Notes under the pieces: model-generated | What the model was told of the DNA's origin: nothing | Seen by the model: the letters and a program-made list of their open reading frames with translations, nothing else | The model's database searches: none | Made by a program: the position numbers and the translations under genes | Assembly: GCA_023512345.1 (NCBI GenBank) | Contig: JAILZT010000003.1 | Coordinates: 62,001-126,000, forward strand | Direction of reading: 5' to 3' | DNA: 64,000 nucleotides | DNA from: Paenibacillus sp. | GTDB lineage: Bacteria; Bacillota; Bacilli; Paenibacillales; Paenibacillaceae | In this document: piece after piece, positions 8,685 through 17,419 of the stretch | Numbering within the stretch: position 1 is the first letter of the stretch | Layout of the letters: every line of letters begins with the position of its first letter

Positions 8685-10649
8685 TTAGTGGTAAGACTGC
8701 CAGAAGTCTCCTTCTGTCGAGATTAACCCCATAATTTCTGCGTATGGAATACGAAATGTAGGAAATCCAGCAGCATAAGGAGCTATATCATAGGGAGCAA
8801 AATATAGGTATAGCGCCTGCTCATCTACATAAAATGGCTGATCCGCTGAGATTCCTGTATATGAACCCGGAAATACATAAGAATATTGGGGATCGGTTGC
8901 AATTTGTTTGCCTACGATTTCACTAAGCTTCTCAACATACTTACTTCCCGGCTTAAACAAATCACGCAGTTCATAGAATTTTCCAGAACGTAAATTGATG
9001 TGCTCATAAACTCTGGTAGGCATTCCATGCGCAGCTCCAAAAGGGAACTTGTAAGCGTTCAGCTCAAGCACCAACAGATTTTTCCGAAAAAAGGCTACTG
9101 AGAAATCCCCCGTATAGCTAAATTCCTGCGAGCCTCCACCGCTTCCTGCACCCTCAGCAAGTGAAAGGTTCCGAAGCCTATCGTTAACCGCTCTAGAAAC
9201 CTCCACATTGGCAATTCCCTCTACTACCGGATAATAAACTAGATAGTCCATATTTGGTTTGTACTTCTTCTCTAAAACAGAATACGGGGGTCTCAATGGA
9301 ATTATCGAATTTTGTTTCCATACCTGCTTACCCATACGATTATAATAAGCTGTTCTCTGATCAACATCCGCTCGGATTAAATTCCCGCTAAAGGAGAGAG
9401 ATCCTGCACCTGCAATAACAGGTGGCTGGGCAGCTTTGTTTCCGCTTTTATCGATAAAATAAGTTGACTTGGCATCATAGACCGACGCGAGTCCCATATT
9501 ATAATTATTTACGTTCAACAGCGGATGATCGCTTAAAATCTGGCCTGTGACGGCATCTGCAATGGCATACCGCGAACCTCTGTAAGGTTGATCGGGGTAG
9601 ATTGGTGTGCCTAATGCCACCCTGTTCTCCCCTAGCTGCTGTACCTCATAAAACCTCGCCGGGATTACTCTCTTCCCCTCTTTATTAATCAAACCGTAGG
9701 CATTTCCATAATTCTCAGCCGTATTAATAACCGCTCTGTCATTTGAAAAAGGAAGAGCTGCTGTAAACTGTGGCTGAATTGCGACAGTGCCATCGGTGTG
9801 GAGGTAGCCAAATTTACCATTTTCCGTCTCTTGAAACGGGAGCAGACCTTCAGCAAGACTGCCTACATAAGGATACTTATACGTATGGAGTGTTCGCCCC
9901 TCAAGATCAATCAAAGCAAACTCTCCATTCGCAATCTTCACTACCGCCGTTCCTTCTTTAAAGTCACCCGCATCCTCATACATGGCCGGAATAACTTCTT
10001 TCCCCTGACGATCCAGATAACCATATACAATCTTTCCACCCTCAAGCCCGGTGTAAAATAGTGCACGCTCCTCCTGTAATGAATTCAGGAAATCATAACG
10101 CTTCGACGTAATCATTTTGCCGGCTTCATCTATGAGAAAATAACCCTTTTCATCCGAGACTACAGCGCGGCCTTCAGAGAACGGTGCAATATAGGAATAA
10201 ATAGGTTTTATTTTTTCCCGGCCCGTGCTATCGATTAATCCGCTGTGCCCCTTTCTCTGGACAATCGCAAGACCATTCTCCTGAAATTCTTCGGCATATT
10301 CAAAGCGCGGTTCAATCGCAGTCTTTCCGGCATCATTAATATAACCCCACAGCATCCCTTCCTTAGTCTTGAAAGGAGCTGGGTGTAGCGATGTCACCCG
10401 TAAATCATTTGGATCAACAGGGGCTGCCAAGAAGAGCGTCTCTAACGGCTTGGTATAGTAATCAACCCGGTACAGGCCTGGCTCTGATGGAATCGTTACA
10501 GCCGGCTCTTCTTCACCGCGAATAAAGCTTTCCTGATGATCTGTGCATTCGTCCCAGCCCGTTCCGTCCCATTTCCATAATTGCACATGCAGCCATTGAT
10601 CTTCCTGCCCCTTATCCATGCTGCTTAATTTCATTCGTATCATTCTCAT
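8685..10649 (-). CDS. WG-repeat protein with C-terminal RsiV-like (DUF3298) domain
   Basis: A 654-residue protein with no obvious signal peptide. Residues about 95-420 contain serial WG-type repeats (LWGYINDAGKTAIEPRFEYAEEF, SGLIDSTGREKIKPIY, and so on), which are beta-rich repeats of unknown ligand. Residues about 480-654 resemble the DUF3298/RsiV-like domain (FSVAFFRKNLLVLELNAYKFPFGAAHG and LYLYFAPYDIAPYAAG). The start ATG at 10649 lies downstream of GAGGGAGCGA. Similar two-part proteins occur in Paenibacillus; no function is established. It stands alone, bounded upstream by a 1.1-kb repeat field. Confidence 0.82.
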   Translation of the reverse strand: MRMIRMKLSSMDKGQEDQWLHVQLWKWDGTGWDECTDHQESFIRGEEEPAVTIPSEPGLYRVDYYTKPLETLFLAAPVDPNDLRVTSLHPAPFKTKEGMLWGYINDAGKTAIEPRFEYAEEFQENGLAIVQRKGHSGLIDSTGREKIKPIYSYIAPFSEGRAVVSDEKGYFLIDEAGKMITSKRYDFLNSLQEERALFYTGLEGGKIVYGYLDRQGKEVIPAMYEDAGDFKEGTAVVKIANGEFALIDLEGRTLHTYKYPYVGSLAEGLLPFQETENGKFGYLHTDGTVAIQPQFTAALPFSNDRAVINTAENYGNAYGLINKEGKRVIPARFYEVQQLGENRVALGTPIYPDQPYRGSRYAIADAVTGQILSDHPLLNVNNYNMGLASVYDAKSTYFIDKSGNKAAQPPVIAGAGSLSFSGNLIRADVDQRTAYYNRMGKQVWKQNSIIPLRPPYSVLEKKYKPNMDYLVYYPVVEGIANVEVSRAVNDRLRNLSLAEGAGSGGGSQEFSYTGDFSVAFFRKNLLVLELNAYKFPFGAAHGMPTRVYEHINLRSGKFYELRDLFKPGSKYVEKLSEIVGKQIATDPQYSYVFPGSYTGISADQPFYVDEQALYLYFAPYDIAPYAAGFPTFRIPYAEIMGLISTEGDFWQSYH

Positions 10650-10767
10650 TCGCTCCCTCTGAACTAGGCATTTGCCTATAGAATATGGAGGAGCGGGCGT
10701 ATATGTGTCTTAGGTCACTTATGTAGTTGAGTTTTATGATGCTGGTGTGGGCTTAGATGAGCTGCTG

Positions 10768-10827
10768 TTGCGAGCTGGGGTGGGTTGTTGCGAGCTGGGG
10801 TAGGCTTTTGCGGGCTGGGGTAAGCTG
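10768..10827. repeat. Three tandem 20-bp repeats
   Basis: Units at 10768-10787, 10788-10807 and 10808-10827 follow TTGCGAGCTGGGGTAGGCTT with up to four changes each. They sit next to a family A palindrome. Confidence 0.75.
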
Positions 10828-10844
10828 GGCGGGCGCTCCGTGAA

Positions 10845-11080
10845 CGGAACGTTGCTGCAATCGCTGTTGTATCCAAATTTCCTGATTGGAACCGCAGCGC
10901 GGTTGAAATTTGGATACAAAGGCGAACGCTGACGCTTCTCCGCAATCGTTCCGTGCTCTCCGCTGCTGTCAGCGGTAACCCTAACTAACACCTACAGCAA
11001 CATCAACACCAACAGCAACTTCAACACCAACGCCAACGCCAACATCAACTCCAACTTCAACTTCTTGGAGTGAAAGAAAG
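10845..11080. repeat. Composite repeat unit 1: family A palindrome plus CAACNN tract
   Basis: It contains the family A core (perfect 15-bp stem at 10867-10881 and 10905-10919), then AAAGGCGAACGCTGACGCTTCT, a CTGCTGTCAGCG hairpin, a degenerate hexameric tract of CAACNN type (about 10984-11063), and TGGAGTGAAAGAAA. The same modules recur in the same order at 11186-11395. Open frames across it are repeat artefacts. Confidence 0.7.
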
Positions 11081-11145
11081 ACAAATAACACCCTTTGAGA
11101 GGGTGTATTTAAACAGATGAAGTTTCGATCAGCTTGAAACTTCAG
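11071..11145. repeat. Family C repeat, copy 1 (two small hairpins)
   Basis: Two hairpins in series: AACACCC with GGGTGT, and TGAAGTTTC with GAAACTTCA. The same pair recurs at 26363-26435 next to another family A element. Confidence 0.65.
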
Positions 11146-11185
11146 TATGAGAGCTAGTGGATTCGGGCAAGCAGGCGCTACGCGA

Positions 11186-11395
11186 ACGAAACGTTGCTAC
11201 GATCGCTGTTGTATCCAAATTTCCTGATTGGAACCGCAGCTCGGTTGAAATTTGGAAACAAAGGCGAACGCTGACGCTTCTCCGCAATCGTTCCGTTCTC
11301 TCCGCTGCTGTCAGCGCACTAACATCAACACCATCGTCAACACCAATATCAACACCAACGTCAACTTCCTGGAGTGAAAGAAATGTTAAAAGAAA
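11186..11395. repeat. Composite repeat unit 2: family A palindrome plus CAACNN tract
   Basis: A second copy of the 10845-11080 unit. The stem is at 11209-11223 and 11247-11261 with one mismatch, followed by the same AAAGGCGAACGCTGACGCTT signature, the CTGCTGTCAGCG hairpin, a shorter CAACNN tract (about 11317-11368) and TGGAGTGAAAGAAA. Confidence 0.7.
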
Positions 11396-11490
11396 ATAAC
11401 ATATTAGACTGAATGTTTATTCCACGAGGCTGTTCGAATTGTCATATCGTCAGACTCCATAAAATAGGTCTTAGTCTGACCCTGAAAATT

Positions 11491-11630
11491 GAAACAGCGA
11501 CAGCAAAGGACGAGAAAATAAAGTCCTAGACTGTCGCTATTCCAATGAACTAACGTTCCCAGTTAGTTCAATAATCTTAACCTCAATCCGCGTGGCTCCA
11601 CTTACCCGTTAGTTCAATAGAATCAACAGT
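11491..11630. repeat. Family B repeat (hairpin plus GTTAGTTCAAT boxes)
   Basis: The hairpin AGCGACAG/CTGTCGCT has an inner AGGAC/GTCCT stem. It shares 25 identical bases (11508-11532) with 19778-19802. Next comes GAACTAAC...GTTAGTTC, and another CCCGTTAGTTCAAT box near 11610. The remaining 11631-11742 shows no gene. Confidence 0.65.
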
Positions 11631-11742
11631 TTCAGTCCGATGGTATCCTCTTGTCTATGATTCAAGCCACCACTTTAATCCTTTGATAAAATACTTGAAA
11701 ATCCCACTATAGCCAAACGGCCAAAGCGGATATAATCTTACT

Positions 11743-12246
11743 CTATATTACTGGAGCTAGCACTCCGTACTCGGCCCACTGCTCTTTTGTCGGGCCGTAA
11801 AGATCCGGCACACGAAGGCCTGCCTGACGCATGAGGACTGTCATCTGACCACGATGATGAATCTCATGCTTTACGAGAATATCCAGCATTAAGCCGTTTG
11901 ACCATTGATCACCATACATATCACTCATGATAAGCAGATTCTCATCTTTCCAACTAGACTGTATAGCATCAAGGAGCGCTTGTGAGGTCCTCTTATAGAC
12001 TGACGCGATGTCTACAGCCGAAGCTGGCACCGGCACATCTTCGCCCGGTCCTTCGAAAGACAGTCCCGTCCGAGATGGCATTTCGTGCAACGTCTGTACA
12101 AGGTGCCATGCAACACGTCCAAGCGTTCTATGATCGCTTGTTATCTGTTGGCCAAGAGACTCGTCGGTTAGCATCTCCAGTGTCCGCATTGTTGCTTCCG
12201 TTTCATTCTGCCAAGTTGCGGCAAAATCTTTGATGTGTTTATACAT
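11743..12246 (-). CDS. DinB-family protein
   Basis: Four-helix-bundle protein of the DinB/YfiT superfamily, about 167 residues. The expected metal-site histidines are visible: His in RVAWHLVQTLHEMP (about residues 45-60) and the HEIHHRGQM motif (about 130-138). Members include thiol-transferase-like and bacillithiol-dependent enzymes; the substrate here is unknown. I choose the ATG at 12246 because AGGAG lies nine bases upstream; the ATG at 12255 directly abuts the SD. It stands alone among repeats. Confidence 0.85.
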   Translation of the reverse strand: MYKHIKDFAATWQNETEATMRTLEMLTDESLGQQITSDHRTLGRVAWHLVQTLHEMPSRTGLSFEGPGEDVPVPASAVDIASVYKRTSQALLDAIQSSWKDENLLIMSDMYGDQWSNGLMLDILVKHEIHHRGQMTVLMRQAGLRVPDLYGPTKEQWAEYGVLAPVI

Positions 12247-12447
12247 ATCCAACATCTCCTTTTTGTAATGGAATAAATTGAATCAAACAAACTTCCAAGT
12301 TCATTATACCGAACTCTTGTTCGTAAGTAAATATTTACATTTACTTAAACTACCCCCATTACAAAGCGGAGTTGCCGAAAATCATTGCGCTAATCCCGAA
12401 ATGTAATTAACTACGTATGGTTAATACCTTTGATCATTTTGTTTACG

Positions 12448-12475
12448 CTATCCTGCCCGTTAGCGCAATGATATT
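12448..12475. repeat. Single family B box
   Basis: CTATCCTGCCCGTTAGCGCAAT, one half-unit of family B, lies about 60 bp past the hydrolase stop. The rest of 12247-12537 shows nothing further. Confidence 0.5.
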
Positions 12476-12537
12476 GTTTCAGTCTAAAATATCTACAATT
12501 TTATTGGCATATCAAAACCGGCAGCCTACTCCGTAAT

Positions 12538-14037
12538 TTATAGCGAGTTTACGAACTTCACTTCCGGATAGCGGCTATCCGGTCCTTTCATTAAGGTTCC
12601 GCCTTGATTTTTCAGATACAAATCGAAGAAATCCAGCATATAGGCATTGATAACGGAGTTCGCTCTTTCGGGCGCAGTCTTTCCTGTAATGCCCAGCATT
12701 TTGAAAATCGGAGAAATGAACTGAACGTCGGCAAAATTCAAATGCTCCGTATTTTCGATATAGAGGACTTGTCCCCCTTCGTTGACCGCTTCGCGCATCC
12801 GTTCAAGCTCCAACTTTTTATCTTCCGTTACTTGATCCTCCCACTCTCTTGTCGAGCCCATACGGTTAAGCTCTGTATCCGTGTAGACCCGGTTATCCAT
12901 AACCCTTTTTAATTTTTCGGAATAGCTTTCCGAGTTGATGAACAAAACCGGCTTTCGCAGACTCTCCCTGTCACGCAGTCGATAAAGCCCTCCATCAAGG
13001 TCTATTCCAACCGCGATTCGCGGATCGTAAGAAGCGTCATATGCCGTCGCTCCGCCTATGGAATGACCGAACACCCCGACATGACCGAGATCCATCCTCC
13101 CTTTTAGACGATTTGGAATCTGCCCCGATTGGATGAGCTCGAATTGGTCCAGCGTAAACGACACATCGTCGGTTAAAACTTTTCCCAACTTGTCTCGAAT
13201 TCCGCTTCCAGTCTGGTAATCATGATCGGATGAGAATAATTCGTCGGTTGTGCTAGTCGTGATTCGACCGTCCGGAAACTCGGTTGCTAATGTATTATAG
13301 GTATGGTCGATCACGGCCACAATATATCCATGACTCGCGAGATTTTCGGCTTGTGACGTGTGGAGGAACCTGGAAGATCCGTTGCCGGGGTTCGCAATGA
13401 TCAGTGGGTATGAAGTCTGTGCCGAAGAGATTTCTGCCTCCGAATAAGCATGATTGGATACGTACTTCAGGTGTTGAAAAGTAAACTCGGGAAGACCATA
13501 GTTCGCGGCCATATAACGTAAAATCCGGGTATCGGGAATAAAAGAAGCGCGCTTGCCACTGCCAGCTTGAGTCGGATACCATACCTGAACCATCAATTCT
13601 CTCTTACCCTCTCTGGCTTTATCAAAAATCTCTTCCCTATTGGTATCCACGAAATGAAATGTTTGCGTCCCTACCTTAAATTCGCCTGTCAGTTCAGGGA
13701 GTTTAAATACAGGAAAAGCATACATGAGGCCCGCTGTTCCGACCAGCATGATCGCTATAACGGTGTAAGCTGAACCCAACATGAATCGGGGGATATTTTG
13801 GAAACCGTTTTTTGTAAAATAGCTATAACCTGAGATGGCTAAAAAAATGATCGTTATGCAGTAGGGGGAAAATAGCTGAACTCTGTGTCCTTCCACCGTC
13901 ACATGAATGACCAATAAAACTGCGGCGATCCCGCTTGCAGCAAATACTGGAACTCTACGCCGTCCTTTTTTTAATAGGACGGTTAATGCAAACAAGCCGA
14001 TGTTTGACAAAAAAAGCAACAGTTCAAATAGCCTCAT
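12538..14037 (-). CDS. Membrane-anchored alpha/beta hydrolase, PAF-acetylhydrolase-like
   Basis: A 499-residue protein. The first 110 residues hold about four hydrophobic segments. The rest is an alpha/beta hydrolase resembling the platelet-activating-factor acetylhydrolase (isoform II) family: QVWYPTQAG, IVAVIDHTYN, nucleophile elbow VFGHSIGGAT, the Asp-containing GIDLDGGLYR, and a late His in ENTEHLNF. The ATG has AAAGGAGAACCGAG directly upstream. The natural ester substrate is unknown. It is isolated, with family B repeats on both sides. Confidence 0.85.
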   Translation of the reverse strand: MRLFELLLFLSNIGLFALTVLLKKGRRRVPVFAASGIAAVLLVIHVTVEGHRVQLFSPYCITIIFLAISGYSYFTKNGFQNIPRFMLGSAYTVIAIMLVGTAGLMYAFPVFKLPELTGEFKVGTQTFHFVDTNREEIFDKAREGKRELMVQVWYPTQAGSGKRASFIPDTRILRYMAANYGLPEFTFQHLKYVSNHAYSEAEISSAQTSYPLIIANPGNGSSRFLHTSQAENLASHGYIVAVIDHTYNTLATEFPDGRITTSTTDELFSSDHDYQTGSGIRDKLGKVLTDDVSFTLDQFELIQSGQIPNRLKGRMDLGHVGVFGHSIGGATAYDASYDPRIAVGIDLDGGLYRLRDRESLRKPVLFINSESYSEKLKRVMDNRVYTDTELNRMGSTREWEDQVTEDKKLELERMREAVNEGGQVLYIENTEHLNFADVQFISPIFKMLGITGKTAPERANSVINAYMLDFFDLYLKNQGGTLMKGPDSRYPEVKFVNSL

Positions 14038-14173
14038 CTCGGTTCTCCTTTAGAAAACTTCTATTTTTATTTGTTCCAATCTCACCTGCCAGGCTAGCCT
14101 AAGCCCCCCTTCTATCGCTACTTCAGTATAAAGACGGTTTCGGAATCAAAAATGTATCAGTTTCGTTACTGTA

Positions 14174-14275
14174 AACTACCCATTAGCGTAATGAAAAGGC
14201 AGCCGATCGTCTGGCCGGCTGCCGTCGTGTCTGAATTGAATGATCGTTTCCTGTTAGTTCAATAAAATGAGCAGC
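14174..14275. repeat. Family B repeat, full composite
   Basis: Box CCCATTAGCGTAATGA, then hairpin GGCAGCCGATCG...GGCCGGCTGCC, then box GATCGTTTCCTGTTAGTTCAAT. This is the clearest example of the box-hairpin-box layout. Confidence 0.65.
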
Positions 14276-14296
14276 TAGCATCCGCCGAGCATAGAA

Positions 14297-14318
14297 AGAC
14301 CGCCATTAAAGGCGGTCT
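14297..14318 (-). terminator. Hairpin, possible terminator
   Basis: AGACCGCC and GGCGGTCT form a perfect 8-bp stem with a 6-base loop. On the minus strand only TTTC follows. It could end the 14526-15176 transcript. Confidence 0.5.
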
Positions 14319-14394
14319 AAAAAATTTATCCCTTTTACAATCTGACTCCATATTACCATAACATGGAATTAAAGTATGAGAACTATGTTTCCAC

Positions 14395-14470
14395 GTTAAC
14401 GTGCCCGTTAGTGGAAGAGACGGCAGCCGGTCATTCTGGTTGCCGTCTCTTCATAAAGCAGGCTCAATTC
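14395..14470. repeat. Family B repeat
   Basis: Box GTGCCCGTTAGTGGAAGA is followed by the hairpin GACGGCAGCC...GGTTGCCGTC. Gap 14038-14525 holds this, the 14174 copy and the 14297 hairpin, and no gene. Confidence 0.6.
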
Positions 14471-14525
14471 ACGATGCCGTCTGAGGGCGAACCTGCATGG
14501 AGCAGCATGGCTAAACGTTTCAAGT

Positions 14526-15176
14526 TTACGATATGACTTCAACAGCTTGGGGCAATACCCTTTCGTATTCTTTATATAGCACATAACGGTGGACGCCTTT
14601 GGAAGAGTTTATTGCTTCCCTAGCGTACTCAATGGCAGTTTCGTGGCGGCCTGCTTTAATCTCCATTTCCACAAGCAGCGCTAATCTCATCCAGTGTTTC
14701 TTTATTGACTCAAGGGTTTTTCGCGCCAGATCGCTTTCCCCATTCTCTATAAGTAGGATCGCTTCGTAATACGCGCGGTAATCGGATTTTCGGATATATG
14801 GCACAGCTTCCCGAACTGTAGCCATGTCCTTGCGATAAAGACCGAAAGCCGCCTTAAACTGAGCCTGTGTCGCAGCCTGCTTATATTTGCTTATAAGCTG
14901 CTCTTCAATCAATCTTGCTTCATCCTCGAGCCTGTTCGCAAGGACAAAATTGATGTAAATCGCAGGCGTTTTTTTCTGTTTACGCAAAAAGGACTCCAAG
15001 CGGTCTATGCGCTTTTCCAACAGCAAGGGATAATAAAAGAGCAGTACAAACGATAAAAGAACAGCAATAACAATAACCCCAACTGTTAGGATTGGGGAAT
15101 ATCCATTGACTGTCATGAATAAGGCAAACACAAACACGGCGAAATAAATTAAGATTTTCCACCCAAAGGACCCCAT
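14526..15176 (-). CDS. Membrane-anchored helical-repeat protein, unknown function
   Basis: I do not recognise the family. The 216 residues start with two hydrophobic segments (about 5-55), then a helical region rich in Glu, Lys, Arg and Ala with a TPR-like look (EAILLIENGESDLARKTLESIKKHW, EMEIKAGRHETAIEYAREAINSS). The ATG at 15176 (MGSFGWKIL) is chosen because GGAG lies seven bases upstream; an in-frame start at 15212 has no SD. It probably acts as a cytoplasmic scaffold anchored to the membrane, but that is inference. Confidence 0.7.
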   Translation of the reverse strand: MGSFGWKILIYFAVFVFALFMTVNGYSPILTVGVIVIAVLLSFVLLFYYPLLLEKRIDRLESFLRKQKKTPAIYINFVLANRLEDEARLIEEQLISKYKQAATQAQFKAAFGLYRKDMATVREAVPYIRKSDYRAYYEAILLIENGESDLARKTLESIKKHWMRLALLVEMEIKAGRHETAIEYAREAINSSKGVHRYVLYKEYERVLPQAVEVIS

Positions 15177-15328
15177 AATTTTTCTCCTTCGTACTGAGTA
15201 ATAAACAAGCAAGCTTCTACCATTTTTTATAAAATGTTAGAACAGACAACTTTCGGCAAAAAAACGCGAGTTTGCCCTATATAAGTTTCCCGTTAGTTCA
15301 ATCTATACATGTACCTAAACTAATTGTA

Positions 15329-15894
15329 TTAGGATTTATCTTTCACGTATCCCAAAAACGTCATCTTTCCATTTTCGTTCTCAGCAATACTGTATGGATA
15401 GATTTGATCAAAATATCTGCGTACAAATAATCCTTCGCCAACCGGATAAATCTCTATATGAAGATTGCCGGCGAATCTCGTAAAGTATAATTTTCCGTTA
15501 ATTAATTCAACTTGGATCTTATCTTTCAAGTAAGTTCCGCAACACTCTTTAAGCTTGCTTTCATCGATGGGAAACTCCTGATATTTTGCCGGATCCTCTA
15601 CATCAATATGATGCAGAATATCTGAAAGAGCATTGCCCAGTCTATATTGATTTATAGATTCATTATTTGAAAGAATGATGATACAAATATCTTCATCAAA
15701 ATAATGCTGTATATATGTGCTTATCCCAAGGTGATCTCCTCCATGGAGAAGCGTGAATTCATATCGTTCTTAATGCCATATGAGTTTTTAAAAAGCACCT
15801 TGCCTTTTTGGGTAACTTGAATAACTCCATACAAACTCCATAAGTCCAAATACTTGTTAATATATGTTTCTAGTTTCGATCCTATTGCTTGCAT
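15329..15894 (-). pseudogene. Beta-lactamase-like serine hydrolase remnant (internal deletion and frameshift)
   Basis: A well-placed start (GGAG nine bases before ATG at 15894) opens MQAIGSKLETYINKYLDLWS and reaches VTQKGKVLFKNSYGIKN, typical of the N-terminus of class C beta-lactamase-like proteins. The frame then stops at GGATAA near 15730. In another frame the sequence continues with TLLHGGDHLGISTYIQH, the HGG motif near the end of this family, and runs on to a normal-looking C-terminus ending at 15329. The middle of the protein, including the SxxK nucleophile and YxN motif, is missing. The 66-codon ORF at 15329-15529 is therefore only the tail of a dead gene. Confidence 0.75.
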
Positions 15895-15959
15895 CAGATC
15901 TCACTCCTCATAATCCACTCCTAACCATCTAATGATAACACCCGCAGTTTGCTTAATCT

Positions 15960-15995
15960 ATAATTTTCCATTAGTGTAAAGTTTCCCGTTAGCTT
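15960..15995. repeat. Two family B boxes
   Basis: TTTCCATTAGTGTAAAG and TTTCCCGTTAGCTTAAT lie side by side just past the GNAT stop. A related box, TTTCCCGTTAGTTCAAT, is at about 15286-15302. Confidence 0.5.
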
Positions 15996-16566
15996 AATCC
16001 TGTATCGGTACATAATCGCTTCTTAGTACCGAATATATTCGTTGGTCAATAAAATTCCCCTTTATCTTCAATTGACTTCTAAGTGTTCCCTCATACATCA
16101 TTCCTAATTTCTCAAGAACACGGTAAGAACCAGTATTATTGAAGTTGCAGCGTGCCTCAATACGATTTATCCCAACCTCTAAAAAGCTGTAGTGAATAAT
16201 TTTCCTTGTTGCTTCAGTAATAATTCCTTGATTCCAATACTCACTAGAGAGTGCATAACCAATTTCCGCCTTTTCATGAACGGAATCTACACTAATAAGC
16301 CCTGTTCTCCCAATTAGTTTGTTGTTTAATTTATTAATAATTCCCCAGCGTAAGGCTTGCTTTGACTCAAACTTATGCATAACCTTTTGTAGATAATGAA
16401 TTGTATCATTAACGGTAATATGCCTGTCCCATAACGTTTCTACCGATACCACTGGATCGGTAGAAAATTCGAAGTATTGGTTAGCATCTGACATTTCTAA
16501 TTTGCGAAGGATGAGCCTCTCAGTTTCAAAAATAGGCGGATTCAAAAATATCTTATCAACATACAT
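15994..16566 (-). CDS. GNAT acetyltransferase, RimJ/RimL-like
   Basis: 190 residues. The N-terminus FETERLILRKLEMSDA is the usual opening of RimJ/RimL/YdaF-type N-acetyltransferases. Later come GIINKLNNKLIGRTGL, EIGYALSSEYWNQGIITEATRKII (acetyl-CoA-binding loop) and NNTGSYRVLEKLGMMYEG (C-terminal helix). GGAG lies eight bases before the ATG. The acceptor is unknown. It is a single gene between repeats. Confidence 0.85.
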   Translation of the reverse strand: MYVDKIFLNPPIFETERLILRKLEMSDANQYFEFSTDPVVSVETLWDRHITVNDTIHYLQKVMHKFESKQALRWGIINKLNNKLIGRTGLISVDSVHEKAEIGYALSSEYWNQGIITEATRKIIHYSFLEVGINRIEARCNFNNTGSYRVLEKLGMMYEGTLRSQLKIKGNFIDQRIYSVLRSDYVPIQD

Positions 16567-16682
16567 GAGACCAACTCCACAATATCCATATTAGATATAC
16601 CAATATGATTATATCTTTAATTTCGAGATGTTTTCAAAAATTTGCTCAATTAATCTGCCCGTTACTTCAACAAACAAAAAAA

Positions 16683-16705
16683 GGAGTTGCTGCTTAGCAA
16701 ACTCC
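16683..16705 (-). terminator. Rho-independent terminator
   Basis: On the minus strand GGAGTTTGCT pairs with AGCAACTCC and is followed by seven T, five bases past the CD3324-like stop. A family B box (CTGCCCGTTACTTCAA) lies just beyond. Confidence 0.8.
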
Positions 16706-16709
16706 ACAG

Positions 16710-16988
16710 CTATCGTTCCCCGTAGCATTTATTTTTTCGACTAAACGATTTTTTAATACTATCGTTGGAAAGACAAAATTGATTCGAAAGATCGCTGATG
16801 GTCATGCCTTCAAAATAATTTTGACGGATCGCTTCGTTTCTCTGGTTCAATTGTTTCCTAGCACCTGATTTTCGCCCCATTTTTTCCGTGTTTTTCAGGG
16901 TAGAAACATAAGCCATACGAACATGGACATACTTCTTAATTTCTTTTAGCAGCTCTTGTGGAAAGACGATGTCTGCAGGAGTGAACAC
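16710..16988 (-). CDS. CD3324-like small HTH protein, start region eroded
   Basis: About 92 residues resembling the CD3324 family (Mor-like helix-turn-helix): IVFPQELLKEIKKYV, then GRKSGARKQLNQRNEAIRQNYFEGMTISDLSNQFCLSNDSIKKSF, the HTH. Family members usually begin MKY and then reach the DVFP block. Here KYN precedes the GTG, but the codon before KYN is TAA, with no ATG, and no convincing SD precedes the GTG at 16988. The gene may have lost its start and be decaying, although a terminator follows. The Cys/Lys-rich end is normal in length. Confidence 0.65.
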   Translation of the reverse strand: MFTPADIVFPQELLKEIKKYVHVRMAYVSTLKNTEKMGRKSGARKQLNQRNEAIRQNYFEGMTISDLSNQFCLSNDSIKKSFSRKNKCYGER

Positions 16989-17120
16989 GTTGTACTTTTA
17001 AACTTGAAATTAAACTTAGGACCCACACTTCACCAGTATTTCAAGATAACATACATATTTTAATAAGGATAACGGTTTGGAGAAATATTATTTATGGTTA
17101 ACACAGGAGGTGAATAAAAA

Positions 17121-17219
17121 ATGAGCACTAAAACCAAGCCCGAGAAAAACAAGCCAAAGAGTAGCCCGTCACGGTCTAACGACCCGAACGATCAAGGAAA
17201 ACCTAGAGTGCAAAAATAA
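17121..17219 (+). CDS. 32-residue basic hydrophilic protein
   Basis: A very strong SD (AGGAGGTGA, seven bases before ATG) leads into a 32-codon frame beginning MSTKTKPEKNKPKSSPSRSN and ending in a Lys/Gln-rich tail. A good terminator follows at once. The Lys/Pro/Ser/Asn composition and lack of hydrophobic residues resemble very small spore-associated proteins, but I cannot name the family. It is one of few plus-strand genes here. Confidence 0.65.
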   Translation: MSTKTKPEKNKPKSSPSRSNDPNDQGKPRVQK

Positions 17220-17264
17220 TTCGCAGTAAAGCTGATAGGTCCAGTAAAATATTATGAAAGCACC

Positions 17265-17296
17265 GAACCCGGCCTAAATGGCCGGGTTCTTTTATT
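17265..17296 (+). terminator. Rho-independent terminator of the 32-codon gene
   Basis: GAACCCGGCC pairs perfectly with GGCCGGGTTC around a 5-base loop, followed by TTTTATTTT. Confidence 0.85.
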
Positions 17297-17309
17297 TTGC
17301 TCATTTAAT

Positions 17310-17390
17310 TGATCGAAGTCTGCCCGTTTGATTCCGCGGCAGCCTCATTTTACTTCTGTATTGAGCTATCGTTCTCCGTTAGCGGAATGA
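17310..17390. repeat. Family B repeat
   Basis: Box TCTGCCCGTTTGATTCCG is followed by a GGCAGCC half-stem and box GAGCTATCGTTCTCCGTTAG. It abuts the TetR remnant and supplies the false N-terminus of its open frame. Confidence 0.55.
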
Positions 17391-17419
17391 CCTTTACCTT
17401 ATATACGATAAGGTTCACC

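Noticed and set aside
10984-11370. Possible CRISPR array
   Set aside because: The CAACNN units are six bases long with no unique spacers of 30-40 bases and no cas genes.
10715-11399. Small open frames of 76-85 codons
   Set aside because: They cover family A palindromes and the CAACNN tract; the protein sequence is repeat translation and starts lack SDs.
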